NCBI GenBank assembly: GCA_030512295.1
Contig: JAULSR010000004.1
Location: 62,001 to 126,000, forward strand
Direction of reading: 5' to 3'
From: Bombardia bombarda
Taxonomy: Eukaryota > Ascomycota > Sordariomycetes > Sordariales > Lasiosphaeriaceae
Length of the DNA stretch: 64,000 nt
Shown: positions 32,655 to 42,949 of the stretch, piece by piece
How positions within the stretch are numbered: position 1 is the first letter of the stretch
Layout of the letters: each line of letters opens with the position of its first letter
Notes under the pieces: model-generated
Seen by the model: only the letters and a program-made list of their open reading frames with translations
Database searches by the model: none
What the model was told of the DNA's origin: nothing
Program-made: the position numbers and the translations under genes

Positions 32655-33436
32655 TTATTGCGCCTTCTTGGCCGCTCTGACAGCAGCGGCGGCAGGCTTG
32701 CTTGCACCTCCAATGTACTTGCGGCGCTGCTTCAGCATGTGCGAGTAGAGGATGACGGACCCTATTTGTAAACGATTCGTATCAGCAAAAGGACTTAAGC
32801 AAGCACAACCAGAGGCGCGCGCGCCCCAAAAGAAGAAAACACTCAAGGTCAAGAAAAGTCAGACTAACCTGGAATATACGTAACCAAAATCGCCGCCAGC
32901 ACCCACGGGTAATACTCATGCAGTCCCTCGGCCGGCCCCAAAAACGCCCTGACAATCATGGCCACCTCACTGCTGATGCCGACCGGGTACAGCACCAAGA
33001 AGCCGCTGTACCGCATCCACTCGAGGTGCTCGGGCACGGCGTCGACCTGCTTGAGCGTGAAGAAGGTGTAGCGCACCACCTCGGTGATGCTCCAGGCGAT
33101 GAGCATGGACGAGTACCAGGGGCTCGCGTTGAGGCCGGGGAACGGGTGCGAGATGCCCCAGACGAGGACGAGGCGGCTGGCGACCTGCATCACAGTCGTA
33201 AACAGGGGCGCAGGCACGACGCCCGTCAGCGCGTGCAGGATCTCCATGGCGGCGAAGGTCTGCGTGATGCGCGCGAAGCGCTCGACGGCGGGCGAGACGG
33301 CCGACGCGCCGTCGGTGAGGAGGAGGCCGACGACGCGGTTGAGCAGCACGGCCCAGGAGACGGCGGAGAGCGCGTTGTAGGCGATTAGGTAGGCCTTGCG
33401 CGGGCCGAAGCCTGCGCTGGCGCGGGAGGAGGGCAT
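32655..33436 (-). CDS. PHS1: Very-long-chain 3-hydroxyacyl-CoA dehydratase Phs1
   Basis: Exons 32869-33436 and 32655-32761 (107-base intron, donor GTTAGT) give 224 residues, the family's usual length. It is the third step of the ER fatty acid elongation cycle that makes the C26 chains of ceramides. The polytopic PTPLA fold shows six or so hydrophobic helices. The catalytic pair Tyr150 and Glu157 sits in LVLYPVGISSEVAM at the same spacing as in yeast Phs1. Other conserved elements are YNALSAVSWAVLL near the N-terminus, LEILHALTG-type EILHALTGVVP, and WSITEVVRYTF. The C-terminus is basic (KQRRKYIGG...RAAKKAQ), compatible with ER retrieval. The splice completes a Gly codon in YIPGSVILYSHML. Confidence 0.95.
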
Positions 33437-34265
33437 TGTTTGGGTTTTTGGTTGTAGGTTCGGTTATGGGAGGTTGTGGATGCGACGCCGAGGGGGTGGT
33501 AGAGTTTGGAAGGGAGAAGAAAAAAAAAAAAAAAGCTTGTGTTGTTTTGTTCCTGCTGCTGAATTTTGATGGGAATTGAGTTGAATGCTAACCCCAACCG
33601 AACTGGCAGCGGCCTGTCGCGTGTGCCTCGGCGATCTCCACACTCCAACAAACCCCTCCAGAAGCTCGTGGGTGGGTGCTAAACTGACAGGGATGGCTCC
33701 CTTCTCTGGAACGGGACGAGGTCCAGATTTGTTAACAGGCAAGACTGCCAGTATAGACATCTTTCGGCTGTCTACGACATTCGACATGTCTCTTGAAGGT
33801 GCCTTGCTAGCTGATGCCTTTGGTAACTTGTTGGAGTGCTAAAGAGATTCATTATTTATTTTTGTGAGATAGGTAGATATATAGTATGATTATATCTAAA
33901 AAATAATGTTCCAAGGTCCTAAACTATAACATTTCTTTTTCATTCTCCAATACATACTTCGTACCCATGGCAAGTATCGAAAACACATCCAAAAACTCCA
34001 TGTTAACCAACATTCCGACCACATAATTCAAAGTGACTCCCCAGCCCAGAACACCCACCCATCCATCCATTCCACAATTGTTGGCCATGTCGCACATAAA
34101 ATCTTTCGTCCACGCAGTGGAGGGGAGTATGTGAGGAAAGTCACCCCAAAAAAGAAACGAAAAAGGAAAAGTGGGGTCGCGTAGTTCCGTCGACTTACGC
34201 AGTACACAGCGCACCCACCACCCCACCCCACCTCACCACAACCTACGCTGCATTACAACAGCCCG
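33437..34265. other. Spacer upstream of PHS1 and downstream of the 34.3-kb gene
   Basis: About 830 bases: the PHS1 promoter (with a poly-A tract near 33519-33534, poly-T on the coding strand) and a 3' region of the next minus-strand gene. No further gene recognised. Confidence 0.5.
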
Positions 34266-34756
34266 CTAGCAATAAACAAGAAACAACTGCTCAGAAAGAT
34301 AGAGTAAAGAGTGTCGTATGTCTGTCACACAATCTTTTATGGCTCTCTCACTTGGTGATGTTACGCCAAAGATCGCCAATGGAATGGCCCCAAACAGATA
34401 CTGGTCCGAGTGGCGGCCACAGTAGCTGTGTGCATTGACCTTGGGCGACTTCACCTTCTTGGTCGATGTTGTCGTACCCATCGTACCCGCCGAGCCCGTG
34501 GAGATCCCAGAGGCTTTTCGGCTGTAGGAGGGCGGAGGAGATGATGCCATCATCATCATGTCTTGGTAGTAGTCGTCGCTTGAGTAGCTCCTTGGACCCT
34601 GTTGACAGGTGTTAATGGTTTTGCAGATATGAGATGAAATGGATGGCTTACACTATCCGCAGACTGGGGTGCCGTAAAGACGGGGCTTGTCATGGCCCTT
34701 GAGGGGTTGTTGATGTTTAGTGGTGGTGGTGCGGGTGCTCGTGATGATGAGCCCAT
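34266..34756 (-). CDS. Small conserved-looking protein with a probable 3' frameshift
   Basis: Exons 34652-34756 and 34266-34598 (53-base intron, donor GTAAGC, acceptor CAG) read as 145 residues. The N-terminal half is Ser/Pro-rich with a Met run (ATG repeats). The core HSYCGRHSDQYLFG looks structured and resembles the C-terminus of small fungal proteins I have seen but cannot name. After LFG the frame continues as an unlikely 37-residue tail to a TAA at 34266. One base of shift at the CCCC run 34388-34391 instead gives HSIGDLWRNITK and a stop at 34348-34350, a much more natural end. I think a base is missing here, by assembly error or mutation. A TATAAAAG lies on the minus strand at 35070-35077, about 310 bases upstream. 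Confidence 0.62.
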
Positions 34757-35069
34757 GGTTATTTGATGTCGGATTAGATGGCGTGAGGATAAGATAGCTG
34801 ATAATTCCGAAGATGGCGTTAAGTCAAGGTATTCAGAGAAGCGTCAAGCTTTCCCTATCAAGACGATAGATAGTTGTGTGTATGACGATGCGCCTGGCTG
34901 TGTCGGTTGAATTAGGTATCAAAGAATGCCCTCCAGGGTTTGCAGATAGTGCACGCCTGGTGCAGGAACGATATGGCAAGACAAGAAGAAGAGAGACACT
35001 CGAATATCAAGATGCGTGAGCTATAGGTTATCTGTCGGGTCGGCCAGACCCCGGGGGGACGAGCCCCGT

Positions 35070-35077
35070 CTTTTATA
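35070..35077 (-). promoter_or_regulatory. TATA-box-like element
   Basis: TATAAAAG on the minus strand, about 310 bases upstream of the start at 34756. The spacing allows a 5' UTR of about 280 bases. No transcript start evidence. Confidence 0.35.
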
Positions 35078-35278
35078 TCTATCCGCACTTCGATAGCTCC
35101 CTGCTCCGTTCCCTGCTATTTTTGCTGCACAGTTCCTACCGAAGCTTGCAAGCCAGACCGGCCTTGGCAAAGAAAGACGGTGCTAGCTCGGCGGGATCCT
35201 TCTGCCTTGGCCGTCTTTGGCTCTTTTAGTTTGCGCTGCATATGCTAGCGTCATTGCAAAAGCCCAGCTCTCCAACTT

Positions 35279-35298
35279 CCCCCCCCCCCCCCCCCCCC
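35279..35298 (+). repeat. C20 homopolymer
   Basis: Twenty consecutive C residues, followed by GG, in spacer DNA. Length may be unreliable in an assembly. Confidence 0.85.
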
Positions 35299-36231
35299 GG
35301 TCCGGAGCCCCAGTCCTAGGGCTACTACCCAATGGGATCGCCCATCTTTCGTGTCACTGCAGCGACTGCACAGTACGATTGGACGCCTTAAAAAGATACT
35401 GGAGTACCTGGACGAACCTTATCAGGCAACCTTTCGCCCAGCTTGTTCGAAAGCGGGGCAAATGGCGAACCACTTTGTGTCACTTCTCTCCGTCAGCCCG
35501 CCATCCGATCCGCATCCTGTCTTTCCTTGTGATGCATGTGTGTTGGCTAACAGCACATCACTAACACATCTGGCTGGGAAGGATTCGATGAATTGTTTAA
35601 CAGTATCTGTTTCTGGGCACAGATGGCTGGCAACGTAAGAGAGATCGACGACGGGCAGTCCGGGGGTGGGGTCGAGGTAGATGACCACTACCCCATAAAC
35701 CCTTCATTTCGTAGGGCCTTTTACGAGATGCCAACAACTAGGTCGACCCCATTCAGCAGATGGTAGATGACACATGGTGACCAGGTGCTCTTGTGTCTGC
35801 CGTTGATCGCAGAACACCATCTCATACATGTGTGTAGAGGTACGCAACATATTCAACCAAATCGTCCACATACATCAAACGTGCACACCGCTAGAATATG
35901 GCGCTTTATCGATATCAGTCAATCCATAGCTTTCTTGCGGGTGGCAGGCTTGGCAAGAGTCATCGGTTATGAAAGCACGTCCGTGTTTGGCCATTTGCAG
36001 TGTACGGAACTACGAATGCTCATCGTCAGTCCCTGCTTCCACGTCGATTGGAGCGTGGGGATGCATGGGGAAACCCACCACATGATGGTGCAAGGCAACC
36101 AAAAAACCAGGGTCCTTGGTGCCGTCTTCCGAAGTGAAGGCCTACATGAAGGAGTTGGTCCTTGCCAATGGTGGATCGGGCAGCTATAGCGAATGGCCTT
36201 GTTTCATGCAGGCCATCTGTATGGTACCGCT

Positions 36232-36267
36232 GCCATGCTGCTCGCCATGCTGCTGGCCATGCTGCTC
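36232..36267 (+). repeat. 12-bp tandem repeat x3
   Basis: Three copies of GCCATGCTGCTS (S = C, G, C in turn), the first and third identical. Confidence 0.85.
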
Positions 36268-37686
36268 TTGTTACCGAGCAGTGGGTAGCCGCAGACGGTG
36301 TACAGTCATACGTACGCCCATGCCCAATACCAAGGCGGCCAATAACGAGAGAACAATATAGCACTGACGTGCTAGTGTGCCGATGAGAAAACAAGACAGA
36401 TGGATGAAACAAAACGTAGACTTACATCATCTACGAATCTATTTGAAGACGGCACGGCAAGGCAGTCAAGAGGCACACAGCTGCTTTTCGCTTCTGTCCG
36501 AAAAGAGCAAATCCCGCACATAAAACATACATCTAAGTTCTAATAACCTACCTAGCCTGCTCGATCCCCGTCTAAAAGCCGGCAAAGATAGCCCAAAATA
36601 GCCATTCGCTTTCTGCCAGGAATACAAAAACGTCAAGTGTCCAAATCAAGCTGCAGTTGGATACGAAGTCAGGCCCTTGTATAGATCAGCTCTCGATATT
36701 GTACCCCAATACAGCACTATGATCATCCCCAAAGCAGCTTAAATCCATAGCACAGATTAAATATTGCACGTTAGGTGCCAAAAGAAAGTACCGCGCTATT
36801 ACTGTCTTAAATGTCTCGAATGTATACTCGTAGCATCTCCCAAATGGAAGAAAAGAGATCTCAACGTCGTCGTACATTAACGACATAGATGCAGCACGGA
36901 GAAAAAAGTATGGCAACAACTCCCATAGGTAGTAGGTAGGTAGTCTCGGCACTGCATTGTATCCGTGCCACCAGATTTGTTATGACCTGAGATGAGTCCG
37001 CCCCAGGAATTTAAGGTGAAAAAAAGTAAACTACCTACTTAGGTAGCATTTGTAGCAGACGGCGGAAGGTGCGAGCCATGTCAGAACGCCTCATGATACC
37101 TAATCTGGAATGGTTCTGGCAAACAAACCTCCGGACGGTACGTGATAATGGGATTGTTGCCAGACTTATTGCTCGATGTTGTATTAATAGCTGACAACGG
37201 TACATACATCATCATGTCCCCACAATCTGTAGTTACAGTCTTGCACTGACTGACCACCATTCGCGTAGTCCACCTGGGCTGGGTGGTAAGACAATGCCAC
37301 GGTCTCGTCACCTGTGGTCAACATGGCAAGTATACAGAAACACATACTGTGAAAGTTGTAGACATGGCACTCAGATGGAGATGCACTGCAATCTCCTGTT
37401 TCATCTGCCACAACAACCACTGGGTCTGAGGACCAACAATTTCCCAACTGGTCCCATTGAGAGTCAAGGAGAGCTCGCCCATTGGCGGCAGTCCCAATGC
37501 AGAGACAGGGGTCCAATTCCGATCTGCTCGTACCTTGCTTTACCGAGGACCCTGATTGCCATGGGTGCCTTTGAATTGGACGAGGGAAGGGACCGTGGGC
37601 TGGGGCGCAAGTGCATCTTTGTCCGGGTTGGTCTCATCAGAGTAAGCCGGGTAGGTAGGTATGCTGAGGGTGCGAAGTAGAGACCC

Positions 37687-37749
37687 AGGGGACTTGCCCA
37701 GGGAGGCAGCCAGCTCCCCCTTTGCGCTTTCCGTCTCTAAACATATAAG
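37687..37749 (+). promoter_or_regulatory. Putative stress-type promoter of the CYSTM gene
   Basis: AGGGG at 37687-37691 and CCCCT at 37717-37721 match the fungal stress response element core. TATAAG follows at 37744-37749, about 195 bases before the ATG at 37945. The arrangement fits a TATA-driven inducible gene, but these short words occur by chance, so this is suggestive only. Confidence 0.35.
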
Positions 37750-37944
37750 AAGCGAGGTCTAGCGCTTGCCAAGACCTGCCAGATAATTCATTTCACGTCT
37801 CACCATCATTTGCTTCTCTCCAGTTTATCCCTCGAATTGCCATAAATATCACGATACCTAAGATTCTGTCACCCTCCTCCGACCCTACGACGACCAATCC
37901 TGTACCTACTTTCTCGTCCCCCCGAAAAAGAACAATTTGAAATC

Positions 37945-38553
37945 ATGAACGCTGAGCAGCAGATGCCCCGTGAGCCGGCTCCCGCTATGAGCATGGAGCC
38001 CCGCGTCAGCATCGACCAGCAGCCGGTAAGAAACACTTCCTCTGCCCGTTGTCTTCCTCAAGTTTGTTGCCAAGACCTCTTCCCCAGATCTTCAATATCG
38101 TTCCCCACAAATGCCAAGACGGGAGTGTCACTCGGCGATGTGTCTTGGCAACGGCCGACCACCCCAAAGCGCGCCTCCCTGCTCGCTTCCTCCCTCCCTC
38201 CCTCCCTCCCTCCATCTTTGCTTCTTTGCCTCGCGAACCACTTTGGGCAGCCTAAGTAGTGGCACCTGGGGGTTATGCGCACCAAAGCATCACACGTCCA
38301 ACACTACACCACCTATTTCCCAGCACATCTATTTCATCCCAATCCATCAATTTGCATCATTTTAAACACGAGACAAGATATTCACGTAAAATGAATTGTG
38401 ACTAATACGACATCCCATAAACAGCGAGCCCAAGAACAAATGACAGCCGACGTCGGCCTTCGCGGCGGCTTGGATGGCGAGGAAGAAGCATGTCTCGCCT
38501 GCTGTGCCTGCTGCGCCTTTGAAGAATATCTGTGTTGCAAGGCGTGCTGCTAG
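37945..38553 (+). CDS. Small CYSTM (cysteine-rich tail) protein
   Basis: Exons 37945-38025 and 38425-38553, joined in phase 0 across a 399-base intron (GTAAGA..CAG), encode 69 residues. The N-terminus is Gln/Pro/Met-rich. Exon 2 carries RGGLDGEEEACLACCACCAFEEYLCCKACC as two blocks: an acidic turn and a tail with ten cysteines in CxxCCxCC and CCxxCC patterns. This is the CYSTM module, a short membrane-associated, palmitoylation-prone tail found in eukaryotic stress-tolerance proteins. The stop directly follows the last Cys, as expected. The small size and split reading frame make it easy to miss. The intron contains a (TCCC)n run. Function beyond the family's link to stress is not deducible. 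Confidence 0.85.
38191..38213 (+). repeat. (TCCC)n microsatellite in the CYSTM intron
   Basis: Five perfect TCCC units plus TCC; it lies mid-intron, far from both splice sites. Confidence 0.8.
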
Positions 38554-40830
38554 ACGACCAAGCATTACGGCGGCGGCGTCGCTGGTCCTGGGCACACACC
38601 AACGCGTGCAGGCCGCGGCAAAAGTGTCCCGTGTTCTTAAGTGGTTCTAATATGAGAGGGCGAGGGACTGGGGGTTTTCTAGTCTCCTCACGTTGAGTTT
38701 TTGTCCCTTTGAGGAGCAGGGGAATATAGAGTCGGACTTGTTTGGATACATTATCGCCTGTAAACACAGACCATATTACATACCTACACCGGTACCACGA
38801 GCCATACAACTCCCATGTTTTGGTTTTGTTTAGCACTTCATCGATTATATCTGGTTTAGCTCTCAATTAGATTGCATTTCTTTGCACCGATGCCCTTATA
38901 GTATGACCACTAACTTTGACAATATCGAGGAGCAGCTACCTAAGTAGTTCCTAACCAAGGTCATTATAAGCATGGAACCTCACTGAGAAAATACTGCTTG
39001 CGCATCACCTGGATGTCAAGAATGTCCGAAGTTGTTTTCTCAGATCTCTTGACGTTAATTAGCTCGACCTATATCATTGACCACGAACATGTATATCGAA
39101 TATTGTCACTAGTTGGGGACATGTTTGCTTAGGCTTGTGTAATCCAGTGACGTACAACAACAAAATTTTTGTCCTCACCCTCTTCTTGCTTCGAGTGTAT
39201 TGTCTGATTTCCCGGCGTCAAAACAACAGTCTGTCCTGTCGTTGAGGCTTTATGGCTCTACTAGATCACCAATGTATGGAACTAGGGCACTATCCCTCGA
39301 TAGTCATAGAACAAGAGAAGATCTCGACTTGCTGTATAAAAGGGGACCTGTGCCGTACTTACACTATCCCATCTAGGCGGTTTGATTCCAGTATTTGATA
39401 GTCTTAGTATGTCATGATACATTGGGGGACCATTCAAGATGTCACTACGGTGCAGGCCCCCTTTTGCACGGTATATCGAGTCCTTCTTATAGAGCAAATG
39501 CTTGAGCGGACGGAATGTCAAATCTTTTCCACTATCAATGGTCGTATGTGCTTGTAACGGGCGGAAATCGAGAGCTGTATGTTGAGAGCTGCGGGGAAGT
39601 AACGTTGAAATTTAAGACACGAGGAATTGTATGCCGACGGGGCAGGAGGCGGACAGGGTTGGTTTCTTGATTCCTTGGCCATCAGTATCGCAACTTAAGT
39701 TAGAGTCTGAAAGTCTGTCATCCGCCTGACACGATGTTCTAGGTTGGCGACAAGAACAATATCCGTCCAGGTACCGAAGGAAATTTTCTGTTACCAGGGC
39801 ATATAGAGCGATGAATTTTGCCATACTAAAATAAAAATATGGTTCACTAACAGTGGTACATCTTGTCGGGCTGTATCGATAGCCATGACTGTAACTAAGT
39901 TGGCTTTTGGGGCTGGACTTTTGGTCCCTGACTGTAACTGCATTCAGTACCAAATGTAGGCGCTATAAGCAGTCGAGGCGCCCTGTTTCGATTCGTTCTG
40001 GGTGGGAGTGGGCTTGGCGATGTGACCACAATACTGGCAGTCAGCTATGTTTACCACCACCATGTAAACCCTCCGTTAGGGAGCTGTAGCTGTTCCTATC
40101 ATGAGTTGGTCGCGGATGGACATGAGGCCGGCCCTTTAATGACAGTATAAACGTTGACTGCCCGGTTTAGTTACTCCTTGGAAAGAAAGGAAAAAAAGTC
40201 CGATGCCAGGACTCCGAGATACAATTAGCATTCCTATTTGTGCTCAATGTAGAGTACCTCTCAGCCTGAAGGTCTCAAAAATATGCCTTTGGTATGGCTT
40301 CGGGTATGTCTTTGCGATGTGGCTGCGATGTGGTGTCTTTGATCAACAGCATATCGAATGACACAAACAGAGGCTGAAGCCTTCTCTTTCCTTGCGAGGA
40401 CAGCTCCCCTCTGCATTGAAGGTGAAAAGTGAATCCCGACGCTCGAGGGCCGGGATTTGTTTGTATTAAAGGTTATAATAAAGTATGTCCACGGGTATGT
40501 ACACATCGGACGATGTTCCACGCTTGGCACTTCCAATGCTGCAGCTTGTGGCCTCTGACATGTGTCGTCATTGGGCCCAGGGGAGGCCTGTCCCACCAAA
40601 CGCCGATATCGTGGCTGCCTTTCGTAATATACCCAAGAGTATGTGCGCAGCAAGAAAAAAAATAAAGAGAAAAAATCTGCCTATGCTGTACAGATGCTCT
40701 TTGCCGTGTGTCTCTGATATGGAGGTGGGTAGAGGACGCTATTAGTCCTGTGATACAGTTTGCTATAGTCTCTGTTAGACGCCGCATCGCTCGATAGGTG
40801 TGCACGTTTTTGGTGCATATTTTGGATGCA
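38554..40830. other. Convergent spacer, CYSTM gene / ARL1
   Basis: About 2.3 kb between two stop codons, AT-richer than average. No domain-bearing frame, tRNA or transposon remnant recognised. If ARL1 has an extra terminal intron, its last exon would lie at the right end (40.7-40.83 kb). Confidence 0.5.
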
Positions 40831-41521
40831 TCACAGTTTGTAGCTTACCACCAGCCAGTCCATTCCCTCCGTGACTCCCGAACCCTCCACAGCACTGCAG
40901 GCCATGATGCTCCAGTTTCTGTCTCTTAGTTCGCCAAGCCGGAGGGCCTGTGAGATATCGCCCGCCCCTTTTGCGCCCGGCTGGTCTTGCTTGTTTGCAA
41001 ACACCAGCAATGCTGCGTCTTTGAGCTCCTCCTCGTTCAGCATGGCTGCAAGCTCGTCGGCTGCTGTCTGAAGGCGGTCGATATCGGTGGAGTCGACGAC
41101 GAAGATGACGGCCGCTGTGTTAGCATAGTAGCATCTCCAGTACGGCCTGATGCTTGTCTGCCCGCCGAGGTCCCACACGTTGAAGTTGAGGTTTTTGTAC
41201 GTAACCGACTCGACGTTGAATCCGATTGTTGGTATCGTTGTTACGACCTCGCCGATCTGCATTCCTTTTGTGTGAGATTCAGGGAAGAATCCGCTGTGGT
41301 ATAGGGGGTCGCACCTTGAGCCTGTAGAGCAGTGTCGTCTTTCCAGCATTGTCCTGTGAGACACAGGCCAGTCAGCACCAGCGCCTCGGGGGCCACGAGC
41401 AGCAGCAGCACCAATAATCAATCCGGGGCAGCCGTACCAGTCCCAAGATCAGGATTCGAATTTCTTTCTTGGCCCAGAACAGGTTGGACAGGCCGGACAG
41501 CCAGGACACGCTCTGACCCAT
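40831..41521 (-). CDS. ARL1: Arf-like small GTPase Arl1
   Basis: Exons 41438-41521, 41315-41353 (39 bases) and 40831-41256, all in phase 0, give 182 residues. GTPase motifs are in order: the P-loop LGLDNAGKTTLLYRL split over the first intron, switch I around IPTIGFNVESV, WDLGGQTSIRPYWRCYY, VVDSTD, FANKQDQPGA and the G5 ACSAVEG. The block GGQTSIRPYWRCYY identifies Arl1 within the Arf family. Gly2 after the initiator is a myristoylation site candidate. Arl1 acts at the trans-Golgi and recruits GRIP golgins. The C-terminus is uncertain: CTGGTG is followed by GTAAGC, a good donor, so the final SYKL may be intron read-through and a short last exon may exist downstream. Confidence 0.92.
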
Positions 41522-42346
41522 CTTGCGCGCTTGTTGGGCTCTACCTAGAGAATACGACCCGACGTGTCGCTTTTGGTCACCGATGGAATGGAGGGGGAAA
41601 GACGCGGGACCGACGGGCGCTTCAGTATTCGCACTGATAGATGGGATGGGCGTCACGTCAACCTAAGTGGAGAGCGGGAGCGGATGGAATGGTTCGGCGG
41701 CTCAATGAAGGGATGGCGGAAGAGAAACTAAGATCGGGGGTTTGGTGACGGTCGCAAAGTCAAAATTGTGGCAAGATGATGGCCTTCAACAACACGATGC
41801 GAGCACGTTCAATAAGTGCCAAGAAGTCGATATTTCATAGGAAAAACTTGGTTCCATTCGTCAAGTCGCAAAAGAGGCCGCCTTGGCCGCCAGACTTCCT
41901 CTATCGTCCAGCCCTGGGACCCGCGACCTGGTCCAAGATCCGGCGTTTCGATTGGCAGAAGCCCACAAGGAAACTCTGCGGCCCATTGTTGAAGTTGCCG
42001 CATTGGTGCCCGTCGTAAACCGTGACTGTGGCCCGCTAGTGGCCCACCAGTAGCCCGCCAGTAGCCCTGCCAGCATCCAATAGGAGCCTGCCCATGGCCC
42101 CGCTTTCCCTGAAGCCACCCGATCACTATTTGGCTTGCGCACCGCCCGCTGCTTTCAAGCCACACCGCGGACAAAAAGACGGACAAAAAGCACTGACCCA
42201 TTAGCAGCACGTGACACAGCCACACTGGATTTTTCCGCGCCCTACCAAAGCACATTTTCGAAAGCCCACACCAAATATTATAATCCACCCCATCGTCAAA
42301 CCACCAGAAATCAGTCTCCCCTCGGTATCGCGACACCATCGTCAAA
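41522..42346. promoter_or_regulatory. Divergent promoter region, ARL1 / eL39
   Basis: About 825 bases between opposite start codons, containing an 11-bp tandem repeat at 42028-42072. One side drives a ribosomal protein gene, so strong constitutive activity is expected. No core element is certain. Confidence 0.5.
42028..42072 (+). repeat. 11-bp tandem repeat x4 in the ARL1/eL39 promoter
   Basis: Four adjacent units of the form GTRGCCCRCYA (the last one 12 bases with an inserted T), centred about 300 bases upstream of the eL39 start. Confidence 0.85.
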
Positions 42347-42949
42347 ATGCCGGTACGTACTTGCTCTCACAATACAGATTTCCGAGAACCCCCAAATCCC
42401 TCTCCCGAGCTTCCGGTCTCCCACGACAGGGCCGCCCCGCGAATTGAAATTCCGGGGCAGCAAGCGACCGGAGGCGGGACTGGGGGAGGGATTTGGGGAG
42501 GGGAGTAGAGAGGGGGGCATCCCAATATCTAGTCAACGACGACATGATATGTGCCAACAACGATGCTGACGAGTCCATCTTCCACAATCACAGAGCCACA
42601 AGACTTTCAAGACGAAGCAGAAGCTTGCCAAGGCGCAGAAGCAGAACAGACCCATTCCCCAATGGATCCGTCTTCGCACTGGTAACACCATCAGGTACGA
42701 TACAACTATCTCCGACCGTTAGGAGGAAGCCTCGACTTGGGCAGACAGGCAGACAGGCAGAACAGGCATGCAGAAATGCTTGCAGACCAAGGGCAAAACA
42801 ACGACCGCCTGAACCTGCCCAAGACGAACCGCTCAAACCTCAAACATTTCTCGAGAAATACACCGGCCAAGTTGCTAACGGGAAATCCCCCAACCAACAG
42901 ATACAACGCCAAGCGGAGACATTGGCGTAAGACTCGCCTCGGAATCTAA
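42347..42949 (+). CDS. RPL39: 60S ribosomal protein eL39
   Basis: Three exons, 42347-42352 (ATG CCG), 42594-42694 and 42901-42949, encode 51 residues, exactly the universal eL39 length. The product begins MPSHKTFKTKQKLAKAQKQN, continues PIPQWIRLRTGNTIRYNAKR and ends RRHWRKTRLGI. It is a strongly basic protein lining the ribosome exit tunnel. Splice phases are 0 and 2. Introns 1 and 2 (241 and 206 bases) together are nearly three times longer than the coding sequence. The gene is too fragmented to show as a long open frame. The six-base first exon is usual for small fungal ribosomal protein genes. Intron 1 holds an inverted structure described separately. Confidence 0.97.
42390..42498 (+). other. 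Long intronic hairpin in the eL39 gene
   Basis: Three nested stems can be read by eye in intron 1. Outer: 42390-42402 pairs perfectly with 42486-42498 (13 bp). Middle: 42409-42418 pairs with 42466-42475 (10 bp, one G-U). Inner: 42435-42439 and 42441-42445 pair with 42448-42457 around a GA loop, with one bulged C. Chance pairing of this order and nesting is unlikely, but no family is recognised and no box C/D or H/ACA set is obvious. Confidence 0.6.

Larger units (their letters stand above)
34757..37944. other. 3.2-kb divergent spacer
   Basis: Lies between the starts of the minus-strand small gene and the CYSTM gene. It holds a C20 run, a 12-bp tandem repeat, clusters of CTACCTA/TAGGTAG motifs (36928-36944, 37032-37045, 37650-37660) and putative promoter elements, listed separately. 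Open frames up to 140 codons (e.g. 35767-36189) have no recognisable features. Confidence 0.5.
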
